64,000 bases of DNA, taken from contig NC_134702.1 in NCBI RefSeq assembly GCF_043290135.1, forward strand, positions 197,440,491 through 197,504,490, in the 5' to 3' direction. Of the stretch, positions 34,501 to 46,315 are shown piece after piece (the first letter of the stretch is position 1; each line of letters starts with the position of its first letter). Under the pieces are notes generated by a model. That model did no database searches and was not told the DNA's origin. It saw only the letters and a list, made by a program, of their open reading frames with translations. The stretch comes from Rhipicephalus microplus (Eukaryota > Arthropoda > Arachnida > Ixodida > Ixodidae). The position numbers were made by a program, and so were the translations under genes.

Positions 34501-35293
34501 GCCATATGGACCGATTATTTTTAAATAATTAGTATTTTGTACATGTACCGTTAAATTCGACTTGCTAATCCCACTTGATTTTTTGTTCAAATATTCGCAC
34601 ATTTCTAGTAACGTTGTAGCAACCAATGACCCACCATCTTTTTGTTTGATTGTGATTGGGCATCTATAAACATCACGAGTGCTTCTTTTTGGCTGTATAT
34701 CATTCTTCATTGAACACACCCTTGGACATGCCTCAAGGTACGTAAATGTAAAAAATAAAATGTACCTGGCTACAAGTAATATCAAATCGTAACATGAAAT
34801 CGGAGTGGAAACATAAGTGTATTCGGTCAAAATCGCTCTGAATCCTGATGTTCTGTCGCAAGAAGGATTAGTTGACTTCTTAAAATCTTTTTTTTACTTT
34901 TAGTGAAAAACTAAATTAACTAAGCATAAGCCTGTTTATAAGCACTTGTTTGTTATTGCATTATTTGTTCAATGATTATAAAACACAATGTAAGACAGCC
35001 CAATAACTCTACTGGGGTAAAAAATAAAATAACAGAAAATCCCAAATAAGTACCTTTTACCATTCAGCTCATGCCAGGCAGATAATGCAGTGAGTATCAA
35101 TACATCAGTGCAATTCTCACTTTATCTCGCATGAGCAATTAAGAGTTGTCCTGAAACAAAAAGGAAATGCAATAAGATAATTGTTTTTGCAAGATTATTC
35201 TAGATATAAGATGATTAATTAGGGCTGTGACAAGATGTTTTGAAAATGACATAAGAAATTACTCGCCATGCGAAATGCGTGGGGAATGTGAAG

Positions 35294-35346
<53 letters not shown>

Positions 35347-36240
35347 TTCAGCTATGTGAATCGCTATATATATATTTGTCACGTCAATAACACATGCAAC
35401 ACAATACCCCACAATCAGATGTCTTTTGGCCTTTGGGAATGAAAATAGATTTTTTACTTGGGATAAATTTAGCATAATAATGACAAGCCTGACGACAAAG
35501 TACATGCATATTCCCACGCGTACTTTATTTAGATAAAATCGAGTTGCAACCAGAAAGACTTTAGGCAACACTCGGCACAGATGGTGAAGCAGTGTTTCAG
35601 AAGCTCTGCGATAACTTGAGATCGCGCTGTTACGTTTGTGGACAGGACGCGAATATTGTAGTGTTTACGCAGCCACCAGCAAAAACTCCGGAATTTTCAA
35701 CAGCAGTTGTACAAAAGAAGATACACTGTACTACTTGTCAGATAATCGATGGCCAATGCACTGTTTAGCACTATCAAGGCAGACTATGTATTGCTTACAG
35801 TTTGACTTTTCGTTCTTCAGGCAAAGGTTCACTGCAATAACAAGTTTGGCCTCAATTCCGCTGACTGATGCAGTCTGCAACATCATGACCACATGATAAT
35901 ATTAGTTTTTATGTCTCTACAAAAGATTTTTACATCTCTCAATCCAGAGTTAAAATTTTATTTTTTCTCGAATTGTGTGAATGTATAACTGAAAATGTGA
36001 AAGTGTGTTACTGACACCTATATTTTTTTCGCTTGAAGATGAATCCAATAGGTAAAGCAGACAAGAATACAAGTGCTACTGGTAATGAAGACTATGTGAC
36101 AAAGCACATTGTATCTTAGAGCAGTTCGCATTCCTAGCTGTCTAGCATGTTGTTACAGTAAAGGTTTCAAAACAAATGTCAAAATGAAGCAATGACGTCC
36201 TGCTCACAATGGTCTGCTTGTGGTCGCCTATTTTCTTTGA
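34501..36240. other. AT-rich spacer with (TA)n at 35,298-35,346
   Basis: A TA dinucleotide run of about 24 units lies at 35,298-35,346. The rest holds no supported gene. The minus frame 34,441-34,830 has cysteine pairs (CPRVC) but no assignable family. Confidence 0.5.
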
Positions 36241-36249
36241 TTAACAATA

Positions 36250-37040
36250 GGACATAAAAAGCTCTTATAATGGCACAGCGGAAGTAATTGAACAGAATTA
36301 TTTTAGGGACTGGTGCACCGCTAGTGGTTTAATAATTAACTCAAATAAAATACAGTTCATTGTCTTCGATTCTATTCATATTGCTCTTTCACCTATCCTG
36401 GCTATTACCATCAACAGCTACAGACATCTTTGCACCATATGTTCACATTCTTGGGAATAATTCTAGATTGTCATCTAGAGTATCATCATATTCCACTTAC
36501 AAGGCAGAGGATAGCTCGTAGTATCAGAACATTATTTAAAGCACAACCATTCTTCAAATTTGCCTAAACTATACTACGTCTTTATCCACAGTCACAATAA
36601 ATACTGCATCGCGTCATGGGCGAACACCTATCCCATCTCATATCCTGCCACTTCAACGTCTCCAAAACCAAGGCATTCGCATTCTAACGTTCAGTGCTCC
36701 ATTCACTAGCGTGTCGCCATTTTTTCAGCTACATATAGTGTAGTAACAGCCTTTAATCTATTCAAATATAAACAGGGAATTCTTGTATTTAGGTATCGTA
36801 ATGGATCCATAGCAGCCAATGTCTTCTCAAAAATTAAATGGGTAAACTCTTGACCCACCAGGTTCACCTCCAATAACAAATTTTTACTACCATATACACG
36901 CAATAACTACAGCAAACACTACCATAGTTGCAGCCATACATTTTTTTGGATTTCAATACCACTATAAGCACTAAAGAATTGTCAATCATCACTTTTAAAA
37001 AAGAACTTCATCGTCTCTTTCCGCAGTTTTAACTAATTCG
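36250..37040 (+). mobile_element. Decayed LINE, C-terminal part of ORF2
   Basis: Plus-strand pieces in several frames show the region after the reverse transcriptase: HILGIILDCHLEYHHI, QRIARSIRTLFKAQPFF, SVVTAFNLFKYKQGILVFRY (about 36,735), NPTRF-like and FWISIPL. It is CR1/Jockey-like. A Gypsy element is inserted right after it (37,050), so its 3' end may continue beyond 39,889. Confidence 0.65.
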
Positions 37041-37049
37041 TATATATAT

Positions 37050-37439
37050 TGTCACGGGGTCGTAACGTGGCCGAAGACAGGAGACTTTATGTTAGGATTC
37101 AACTGTTTATTTGAGCGAACCTGTGCACTGTAAACGGGAAGTCCGATTTCTGTAGCTGTCTTGCACAGATAGCAGTGAACGGAGCGTCGGCCGTCGATCC
37201 ACTATTGACAAGCGGCGAAGTGCGTTGGCATTTATACTCTGAACATCAAATGTTCTAGCGTTATTGCTGGTAGAGACGTAGGTTCCGGAATAATCCGTAC
37301 AGTTCGCGAAGTGGGCGTCATCTTATCTAAATTATCTACTGCAGTCCTGAAGCTTCTAGAAGACTGCAGGCGCGGTTTTCGCTGAGAATTGTGTAGTGGT
37401 ATTGGGGCGATAACAAAACTTGAGGAATGGAACGTTGCA
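37050..37439 (-). repeat. Gypsy 3' LTR (longer form)
   Basis: 390 bp, TG...CA ends. It contains a minus-strand TATA-like box (AGTATAAATGCC, about 37,218-37,230) expected for an LTR promoter. Confidence 0.85.
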
Positions 37440-37968
37440 TTGCCCCCCTCTAAAAAAGGCATCGTCCCAATGCTTTAACTAAATATGAAGGTACAACAAT
37501 AATGCAAGAAAGTACAATGAATAAATTACGATACAGCAATAATACAAAAAACACTGTTTCAGTTTGTTAATGCGCATGAACCGGCTTGAGGCGCACGACA
37601 TGGTCGACTTCAGGTTCAGATCGGCGTCGTTGAGAGTTCGTGATGCCGTCGGTTACAACCTCATAATCAAGAGAGCCGAGACGTCGAACCACCCTTTATG
37701 GCCCGAAGTGCCGTCGCAGAAGCTTTTCACTGAGTCCACGTTGGTGTATCGGCGTCCACACCCAAAGACGTTCACCGGGCCACAAAGCGTCGTCGAAGAT
37801 TGTAACGGCGGCTGTCGGTCGTATGTTGATTCTTGATATTTAGACGTGCGAGTTGTGAGACTTCTTCGGCGCGTTGAAGGTACTCACTCACATCGAGGTT
37901 TTCTTCGTCGGTAACGTTGGGTAACATGACATCGAGCGTCGCTGGCGCACATCCATCGGTTGCTGCTT

Positions 37969-38886
37969 TTAGTTTCCCGGATACGGGCTAGGTGACCGGC
38001 CCCGCGTTGGGCCAGAGTACTGCCGGTGACATGCGGCGGCTTGGCGACGGTGAACGGGAGGGACTTTTTGCTGTGCACTGAATTCCTGTCTGGTAGCTGG
38101 CGATGTCACGTGGCCGTTCCCTGGCTGGGGACGTGGTGCATTGAGGGCGAAGCCACGCTGTGCCATCTGCCGGTACTGGCAACGGCGGTATGTGTGCCCG
38201 CCCTCACCGCAGTGGTAGCAGAGCAAGCGGTCGTCAGGTGCACGCGAAACGTCGGTTTTCTTCGGCGCACTGCACTGGCCCGCTGGTGAACGGTAAAACG
38301 GCGATGGGGGTGGTGGCGGCCGTGGCGTATGGCGACGGAAGTATGACGAGGTGGCATTTTGGCATGGACGGGGAGGAGCGTTGTGGGGCACTGCAGCGGC
38401 GAAGCTCATAGCTTGCGGCTCGGTCAGTGGTGCTTGGGGAATTCGAAGCGATTGCCGAACTCCTTTTGACACAATGTCGGCGATCGAATCCACTTGAGGC
38501 TGGGCCGAAGGCAACAGATTGCGCCGCTCTTCCCGCACGATCGCTCGGATTGTTTCACGCAGGGCTTCGGAGTCAATGGCTTGAGCAGCAGCGCAATCTG
38601 GAGTCAGGCGACGATTATACTGTTTGGTGCGGATGTCCAGAATCGTTTCGCTAGTAGTAACTTCGGCTACAAATTCTTGGACGGTGTTCAGTGGATTTCT
38701 TATCAGTCCCGCGAAGACCTCCTGTTTGACCCCTCGCATGAGGAAACGACCTTTCTTCTCCGCAGGCATGTCTGGGTCAGCGTGACCGAATGGGCGGGTC
38801 ATTTTTTCTATGAAAATGGCAACATTTTCATTAGGTAGCTGAACCGGGCTCTCTAGTAAACCAGTGGCCCTCTCTTTACGAGCAAC
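37969..38886 (-). pseudogene. Gypsy gag, C-terminal half with zinc knuckle
   Basis: This is a minus-strand open frame upstream of (in element terms, downstream from) the SINE. It has a capsid-like helical part, a Ser/Pro-rich linker and one CCHC zinc knuckle, C-x2-C-x4-H-x4-C (CYHCGEGGHTYRRC, about 38,170-38,210), which would bind the element RNA. The frame is open for 278 codons (37,969-38,802). The 5' part of the same gag lies on the other side of the SINE. Nothing of pol follows before the polypurine tract at 37,443. Confidence 0.85.
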
Positions 38887-39132
38887 TCCCGCCGCGGTGG
38901 TTTAGTGGCTAAGGTACTCGGCTGCTGACCCGCAGGTCGCGGGTTCAAATCCCGGCTGCGGCGGCTGCATTTCCGATGGAGGCGGAAATGTTGTAGGCAC
39001 GTCTGCTCAGATTTGGGTGCACGTTAAAGAACCCCTGGTGGTCAAAATTTCCCGAGCCCTCCACTACGGCGTCTCTCATAATCATATGGTGGTTTTGGGA
39101 CGTTAAACCTCACAAATCAAATCAATCATCTT
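38887..39132 (+). mobile_element. tRNA-SINE (Ruka-like) inserted in Gypsy gag
   Basis: A 246-bp copy with intact head (CCCGCCGCGGTGGTTTAGTG; B-box GGTTCAAATCC). It is flanked by the 12-bp target duplication TTTACGAGCAAC (38,875-38,886 and 39,133-39,144). It disrupts the gag of the host retrotransposon, so it is the youngest layer of the stack. Confidence 0.95.
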
Positions 39133-39612
39133 TTTACGAGCAACGCTCGCGAACGCTTGCAGGAATGCGCCACCAAGGACCTCCCACCTTTCAAGCGCGG
39201 ACTCCCGATTTTCGAGCCATGTCCTTACGGTGTCTTCCAGATAGAAGTACACACGATGGAGCTTTTCTTCGTTGTCTCAGTGGTTGAGGGCGGCCACACG
39301 GTCGTATGTTTCTGGCCAGGTCTCCGGGTCTTCGAATGATGACGCATGGAAAGTTGGTGGTTCCCTGGGTTGATGCATGACGATCGCGGGCTGGGACGCT
39401 GCGGTTGTCATTGTCGCTGCAGTCGAGGTCATGGCTTCGGTCTTCCGCGCCTTGTCTTGTAGGGGCCCATACTCCGGTTGTAGACCTTGCTGTTGGCGGC
39501 TTGTTCTCTGCTCCTGGTTGGCGTCCGTGTCTTCTCCGCGACGTGGGCTGGGTTCACGGCTTGACGGGGGCGTCCGGCACATGAACGAAGCAGCACTTCC
39601 ACCAGATGTCAT
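39133..39612 (-). pseudogene. Gypsy gag, N-terminal half
   Basis: On the minus strand the frame starts at an ATG (39,610-39,612) that overlaps the LTR edge. It encodes an Arg/Ser/Pro-rich head, then PREPPTFHASSFEDPETWPE, a typical start of the Gypsy capsid domain. An in-frame TGA at 39,274-39,276 ends it. The reading continues in frame toward the SINE (KLHRVYFYLEDTVRTW). It is broken by the stop and the SINE. Confidence 0.8.
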
Positions 39613-39884
39613 GGGTTCGTAACGTGGCCGAAGACAGGAGACTTTACTACTGACAAGCGGCGAAGTGCGACGGTATTTATACTATTGCCATCGAATGTTG
39701 TAGCGTTATTGCTGGCGGTGACGTAGGTTCCAGAATAATCTGTACAGTTCGCGGAGTGGGCGTTATCTTATCGAAATGATCTACTCCAGTCCTGAAGCTT
39801 TTCGAAAACAGCAGGCGCGGTTTGCGCTGAGAATTGTGTAGTGTTATTGCGGCGATAACAAAACTTGAGGAATAGAACGTGGCA
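39607..39884 (-). repeat. Gypsy 5' LTR (deleted form)
   Basis: 278 bp. It matches the other LTR except for an internal deletion of about 112 bp and scattered substitutions, which shows that the element is not recent. Confidence 0.85.
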
Positions 39885-39888
39885 ATAT

Positions 39889-42800
39889 AATAGTATTCTC
39901 TTACATTTAGAGCCATTACTGTATGAGTTATTTTTTTCATTGATTACTCATGCAGGTTTGAGTTGTCTGGTGTATGATATATTGAAGTTTTTTTGTTCAA
40001 GATTCTGCTGCTATTTCTTTTTTCATAGCCATGTGTAACTACTGGACCTTGTTCTATTACCATTTCCACTGGAATTTATATTACAAGTTTTCCTTATCTC
40101 TATTCCTATAAATAGCATTTCATTGCAAGGAATATGAGCGTGCCAGAAATTCAACTTATTGCACACTGAAAAGTACACCCACTCACTCGAAGGGTTGAGG
40201 TGGGTTAAACTTTGCTTTCACCTTTGATGACAGACAATACTAGGGTGTAACTGTGCCTGCAGAAGACTTAACAGGACCGATTTTGCTTGTTTTAGGAAAA
40301 GTGAAAGCAAAAACAACCAGCGCTACAAACTTTATTTGCAATATTTTATGCAGTGTAAATTCAGTGAATTATTATTAGGAGCAGCTTCGCTCTGACAATT
40401 CATGGGCTTATAATACATTTTCAAATGTTAGCAAAGGCTATTTTGCGCAACATTTTCTTGTCAAGCATAATGAGAAATCACGTGTGCTAAACGCCTTCAG
40501 AAAAACTCCACAAAGGCAGATGCTGTCCTCAGTGAAGTACTTGTCCACACTGAGCCGAGCAGTATTACGCAGCAGCATTCCAGCTCCAGTCACTGATACG
40601 CATTGCTTCGGGGGCCGGCCTCTAAGTAGCGTTGGAGAAAAAAAATGGTTTTGAATTCCGACTTCAGCAACCTGCTGTCTAGCGACAGCTTACTTGTTTA
40701 TCAGGACATTGGATGTGAAGAAGTCTGCAATTTTAGGTATGGTAACATCACTGAGCAAGTCACAGAGATGGCATAACATCGAGTACAAGAACCGGCAGCT
40801 GCACAAACGGCTAACTCAAAGAATAGAAGCATATGGAGGTGTGCATTATTGAAAAATATTTGACGTGATCCAGTATTTAGTCGATTAGACTGCTCTGCAT
40901 TCAAGTTGCATTCAGATGAGTCGCAATAGTGAAAGGAGCGATACTCTAATAGTGAGATGAAAGACTGCCAAGTAGTTGCTCACTTTGTGTGGTTGGTTAG
41001 CACAGCTACATGTTTAACGAAGCGAAAGCGAATTGCACGACAACAAAGAAAGAAAAACCGGCCGTCCTAAAGACACCCAGAAGCTTTAGCAAAAAACGGT
41101 GGTGCAGTATCAATATTTGGGATCCCACTTGCTGATGTGTAAAACAGTAAATGCTGTCAAGTGTTGAGACGAAACTCACGCTCTAACACTGACACAAGCA
41201 GGAGGATTGATCGCAGTGCCACCCCTAATAGTTAAAAATATATTCAATCTTTATCACAACTACTGTCATTTGAGTGGCTATTCGGCATACGATGAGCGTA
41301 CGTGAAGCTAACCAACCAGCATCCTCAGAACGATGCCTTTCCCGATTCCGATGCTTATCGTTTTGTTCATGCTTGGCCAGTGTGGTAACTAATGAAAGTG
41401 GCCGTTCGTCCGCCTTATCAACAAAATTTGCCAGCCGCGAGTGATGAATGGTAAGAATGGTCTAGAATAATGCAAAGTCGCCGCTCCACGATATCCTGCC
41501 TCTATCTCGGCGTTGTCGGATACTTTTGACGGCGGACAGCTGCTGGTGTTAACGTGTTAGTGCAACTGTTTGGTTCGTTCACAAAGGTGATTTTAGGTGT
41601 TGTTTCAGCGTGTTTTTTGCGATGTACTCATTACAAATGAGTGAGAAACACGTCATGACGCTGCTGGAAAAAAATAAGAAGCAGCAGACTTTTTTAAGTA
41701 TTGAGAATAAACGTTTCTTTGTTTTGCTAGCCCAGATAAGCTTTATATTTTTTATTTCACTACAACGAAAGTTTTTCGTGCCCTGTCAGTTTCGTTGTAG
41801 CTGGGTTCGACTGTGGAAACTTTTATGTTAATATCATGATTTCGAGAGGCTACAAGGCCTGAAAGAAAACACGAGACTGCACAATAATTCTTGGTACTTA
41901 CAAAAGCAGTTTTTTTTAATATTATCACTTTCAAAGTTGTCCTCTTCAGCATTCACACACTTCCGCATACAGTGCTATCATGGCTGGTGATAGTTTTGCG
42001 ACTAGGTTTTTGGAAGGCCCTTCAGGAGATTCTCTATTTTGCCTGAATCTCTTCAACTGAGCCAAAGATAGGTTTCTTTTCACAATATTTAACTTTCACA
42101 AATAAAAAGAAAAAAATCTTCAAGCCAGAGTAGGAGGGAATAAAGTGGATGCGATACTATTCTGCCTATTGCACCTCTTTCTGATTGCTCTCTTGCCATT
42201 AACATGTACATACGTACCATAATGGTTTGTTTATTCATAAATCATGCACAATGCTTATTGGCATAGAGCTGTACCATGTGGTAGAGTTCTTCCGTGTGAC
42301 TGCAGTACTGCAGTGCCAGAACCCAAAACTTAGTGTCTAAAAAGGCAATAATGAGACGGCATCAGAAAAAATGCAACATGATGCATCGATCTCCCTCCCT
42401 GCATGAGTAGGTGAGTGGACATGAGTGGGCGCGAGTTTTCGTTGACATTTCCTCTGCTCAACGTGCGCATGTATAGACATATGCCTTTTTCACCCTCATT
42501 GTTCTCACCTCCATCCTCAACATCCACTAGCAAGGATAGAAAAACTGAAGAATATAGAACCGTGGCGTGGCAAATCATTCTCGGCTCTGTCCTTTTCTGA
42601 GCTGTGATTCTGCAATCAACGCAGGACCAAGCAGTGATGAGGCAGCTGGCAACGCATGCTTGGGCTACGCTGGCTGGTAAGACATACGAAAGCTGCGTGC
42701 ATGTTACTTCGCAATGATCGTAGCTTGAAATTACCAAACCGACGCTCATAGGTACGTGACAAATCACCCAATGTGGCATCACAAAAACGCAGATCCCACA

Positions 42801-43189
42801 CAAACGCGCTGACTGAACAGAGTAAGACAAAGCAGGTGAAGCCGTTGCCAAGCATGACGTCATCTCTGCTTGCTCGAAGTCACTCAGTGTCTGAGGCGTC
42901 GCCTACGAGCTTGCTGAACACGACAAAATACTGTCGATCTATCGTGGCCTTGAAGGCGCCATTGAGCCTTTGGATGCTCTTTGCACTCAAAATAGAATAA
43001 TTTGTACGCTATAGACGCCATTAATGCTTTGCTAAAAAAACATGCATACCAAGCAATCGAATCAACGCCGCATCTCAAGTGTGACATTAGGTGGCACTGC
43101 TCTTTAAAAATGCATCGAACAGGTTTTCCTGTCCAAGTTTAACAACCACTGCATTAACAAATAATTTCCGGTCACCACAGATCACCCGG
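39889..43189. other. Spacer, no supported gene
   Basis: AT-rich. A small hairpin, CTACAACGAAA / TTTCGTTGTAG (41,760-41,770 and 41,790-41,800), may be the end of a DNA transposon. A 177-codon minus frame (42,330-42,863) has no domain or splice evidence and is not called. Confidence 0.45.
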
Positions 43190-43446
43190 AAACATTGGTA
43201 ATGCTTGGACCTGTAATCGCTGTCCCTGGGCTTTCAGGAAGTTTTTCCTCTTCCCTGAAACTTATTTTCCCCTAAAAGCCGCTTACGCCATTCAAACACA
43301 CATGCATGAGAAAACATTTCATCTCCATAAACCTCGCTTACTATTCGACAAGTGTTTATGGAAGATTTTTTATCTTGCACAAGAAACTTGATGTTGGACC
43401 ACAGTTCAGTTTTTACATTACACTTTTTTTTAGAACACAGTGGCAT
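43190..43446 (-). pseudogene. Mariner-type transposase N-terminal scrap (HTH)
   Basis: The minus frame contains SNIKFLVQDKKSS then RIVSEVYGDEMFSHACVFEW and RKRLLGENKFQGRGKTS. This fits the first helix-turn-helix domain (HTH_48 type) of mariner/SETMAR-like transposases, which binds the transposon ends. The catalytic DDD/E domain is not found downstream, and no inverted repeats are seen, so it is a relic. Confidence 0.6.
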
Positions 43447-43521
43447 GTGTTCACTTATGGCGCTGCACTCACAACTGGTATGATCGGTGTTAAGCCTAAA
43501 CTGGCCATATGAATAGAGGTT

Positions 43522-43980
43522 GTGTGTGGGATGATGTCAGCAAAACGGTTCTTTCCAATTCCACTCTTTTCAATGTGCACGCTTAGTTTTGTTCATTATT
43601 TATTTTTTGTCGGACTTTTTATGTATGAAATACTGCCTATTGTGTACAACTATTCCAAGAAATGTGCATTTTTTAACTATCACAATAAAATTGGATTGCA
43701 CAGCCAGCTTTCAGAGAGGCTTGTCTATTTCTCAGTAAAAAAGGTATCACATATAATTTTCATTATCAGAATGGTATGCTTTACAAGTGATCCTGTAGAA
43801 GACTGTAGGGATCGTGTAAGGAACCTTATTAACAAGACATTTTTTATCATATATACACAATCTAACAAGAAAAAAACTTTGATGGTGTTATGTACACTAT
43901 ACATAATCATCTTTTGCATATTTTACGCACAGATAATAAATTACTGCGCTTTTGTGGGCGTCCTTATTTTGATTACCTAA
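43522..43980 (+). other. Unidentified 152-codon open frame
   Basis: This AT-rich frame encodes a Phe/Ile/Tyr-rich, partly hydrophobic peptide with possible membrane stretches at both ends. No family is recognised. The AT richness alone can produce such frames. Its GTG/ATG context is poor and there is no splice evidence. Confidence 0.15.
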
Positions 43981-44740
43981 TGCATGCCCTACAGTTTGCC
44001 ACCATGCAAGCGTGTAGCCTGCACGTAATAGTTTCAAAGGTTGTAAAGATGTCTGGAATTTTTACTTAAATGCACAGCACTTATCTGCCTACTTCGCATA
44101 CTTTGTTTAGTTTCCACTATGTCCATACGTAAGTGCGATGACAGAAATCTCGTGGTGATGGTGCGACTACGAAAACAAACGGGTCCCCGTCATTGTCAAC
44201 TATTGTATCAGAAAGAATAATAATTTCTATATTTTCACTAGTCTGCTTGAACTAATTCTTATCGTCTACTTTAGCAAAGGAATGACTATATCGAAACTAA
44301 AGTAGAATGCAAGCACCTACTGCAAGCAGGAGCCACCGCTTTCAAGACGCCACCGCATTCAGTGAGCACCACGCGACCAACAGATGTAAAAAAGAGAAGA
44401 AAATGGCAGTTGCGCTAGCATATGATGCAATTGTCCTCGCCTTGTGAGGGGACTCACATCGAGAAACCCTATAATAATAAAGGACGCGTTTACTGCATGC
44501 ATTTTGAGCTCAACTCTCTGCCATCCCACCATGAGCGCGTGCCTACGAGCTAGTCTGTTTTTTCGCTTACAACCACCCCCACCCACAAGGACTGATATAA
44601 ATGAAAGGTGTTCTTTAATTTTGCTGATACATTGCACTCGCGTCGGAAAAAAAACGAAATGCGGCTGTCATAACTAATCTTCACCAGTACAGATTGGTTA
44701 TTGAACTGAACAAAAACCATGCCAGTCATACAAGTATATA
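43981..44740. other. Spacer
   Basis: No supported gene or repeat. Confidence 0.45.
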
Positions 44741-44742
44741 GA

Positions 44743-45247
44743 AGGTCCGTTCGATTCACCTTCACTACGTGAACCAGTTCACGGGTGGGTTGCTGCACTT
44801 CGCCATTTGTTTTAGCGGTGCAGGGTTGATGACTTCTGAAACCTGCCATTCGTCTCAGAAGGTGCACAAGAGGTGCAGCGTTGGTTCACAATTTTTTTGC
44901 ACCTCCTACGCTAATGGTGCTGGCCTGGTGCAGCCGCACACGCAGCTGAGCAGACGACGCAGCACTTGGGCATAAGCGCCTGACCCACCTCTACTTAAGT
45001 GGTGTGTTTTGCCAAGATGTTAGTGCCTCATAAACTGTCCGCATGTGCGGTTCGCTATAATTCAGTGTTAGCTGAACGGTGTAAATTTGGCGAACAGAAT
45101 ATAAAGCCTGCACCTTATCGGCACCTCGTCATTCGTTTCGGGTGTCGCGCTGTGCCTGCACCACTGAACTCGCACTGAAAAATTTCTCAACTTCGCCTGC
45201 ACGGTCGTGAACCGGTTCAAAGTGGTGCATGTAAATTGAACAGACCT
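44743..45247. mobile_element. 505-bp MITE with ~42-bp terminal inverted repeats
   Basis: The left end begins AGGTCCGTTCGATTCACCTT and the inverted right end AGGTCTGTTCAATTTACATG. The arms stay aligned through CACYAC..TGAACCRGTTCACG. The interior has no transposase frame. Flanks TATAGA and TAGAG allow a TA or AGA target duplication, but this is ambiguous. It is a non-autonomous DNA transposon. Confidence 0.8.
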
Positions 45248-45479
45248 AGAGTTACTGTGTTCGTTTTAGTTTGTATGGCTACCAAAGGTAGAGTTTTGGA
45301 GGCGCATGTTCCAACTTTACAAATGACGATTCCTGTGACAACATGAAATAGCCCGAACGCAAACCATTACACTCAGTAGCACCAAGAATTCATGAATTAT
45401 AGTACACAATGTATTATATTATTTCTGGAGCTCAGAGAAAGATAGAAGACATGACGCACATTCAACATAAGGTAGCTGT

Positions 45480-45716
45480 GCCCCGCTGTGGTGGTCTAGT
45501 GGCTAAGGTACTCGGCTGCTAACACGCAGGTCACGGGATCGAATCCTAGCTGCGGGTGCTGCATTTTCGATGGAGGCGAAAATGCTGTAGGCCCGTGTGG
45601 CGGGTTAGCGTTCATGTTAAAGAATCTCAGGGGGTGGAAATTTCAGGAGCGTTCCACTACGGCGTCTCTCATGTTCATATGGCAGTTTTGAGACGTTGAA
45701 CCCCACATATAATATT
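45480..45716 (+). mobile_element. tRNA-SINE (Ruka-like), shared by both blocks
   Basis: A full but diverged copy with head GCCCCGCTGTGGTGGTCTAG. The target duplication AACATAAGGTAGCYGT lies at 45,464-45,479 and 45,717-45,732, with one mismatch. It is the complete counterpart of 1-119. Confidence 0.9.
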
Positions 45717-45763
45717 AACATAAGGTAGCCGTAACCACTATCTGTCGCTGACAGTGAGTTCTA

Positions 45764-46177
45764 TTAGTAGCAGGTTCTTTGAAGTGTCCCTGGAGGGACT
45801 TCTCCAATACATAGCAACTCTGAAGAAATGCATACCGACTAGTTTTGAGGAATCACACTATTGCTATTATAATTTATATTTTTCTCTCTATAAGTCATTT
45901 GATTAATTCAAGTTGAGAAGCTCGATATGCTGCATTAGTCCATTTCTCTTCAAGTACTGCCATCATTTCTATTCTTCTCATGTCCATTTCCGCTTACGTT
46001 TTTCGGACGTCGTCGGCATGCTGCTGATGTAGCAGCTTCATGTTGTCATCGTGCTACTGAATTCGTAAGTCCAGCTTTGTTTTGTCGATCTGGTAGCTGA
46101 GGAGGCGCATATCGGCATCCTGATCAAACCTGTCCTCCAAAAACGCCCCAGCGTTGCCTCATTTTGGCTTCTCCCTG
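45764..46177 (-). pseudogene. Exon 3 of SANT/Myb-like gene, copy R (broken)
   Basis: This is the counterpart of 178-590, with the same tandem acceptor (TTTTTTGCAG|CAG|GGAG; exon starts at 46,177 or 46,174). A 2-nt insertion early in the exon shifts the frame. In the original frame there are stops at 46,054-46,056 (TAG) and 45,994-45,996 (TAA), and a TGA further on. It cannot encode the coiled-coil tail. Confidence 0.7.
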
Positions 46178-46315
46178 CTGCAAAAAATATGAAAACAAGA
46201 AACATTGGACTTGACATACTGAAGAACCTACAGGGATACTGAATAAAACTTTTGCCGCTGTAATTTTCAAGCAACTTGAAAGATTGGGTCCTGAAGTCAA
46301 TTGATACAACCCTCA

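Larger units (their letters stand above)
37050..39884 (-). mobile_element. Internally deleted Ty3/Gypsy retrotransposon with both LTRs
   Basis: The LTRs are 37,050-37,439 (390 bp) and 39,607-39,884 (278 bp), both starting TGTCA and ending GCA. They are flanked by the 4-bp target duplication ATAT (37,046-37,049 and 39,885-39,888). The shorter LTR lacks about 112 bp after GGAGACTTTA. On the minus strand a polypurine tract AGAGGGGGG (37,443-37,451) lies beside the 3' LTR. Only gag remains between the LTRs, without protease, reverse transcriptase or integrase, so the element is non-autonomous. A SINE is inserted in gag. Confidence 0.9.

Noticed and set aside
34441..34830. 129-codon minus frame as a gene
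   Set aside because: It overlaps the foldback arm and shows no recognisable family. Kept only as a note in the spacer entry.
42330..42863. 177-codon minus frame
   Set aside because: No recognisable domain, Cys/Ser-rich mixed composition, no splice signals, no second copy.
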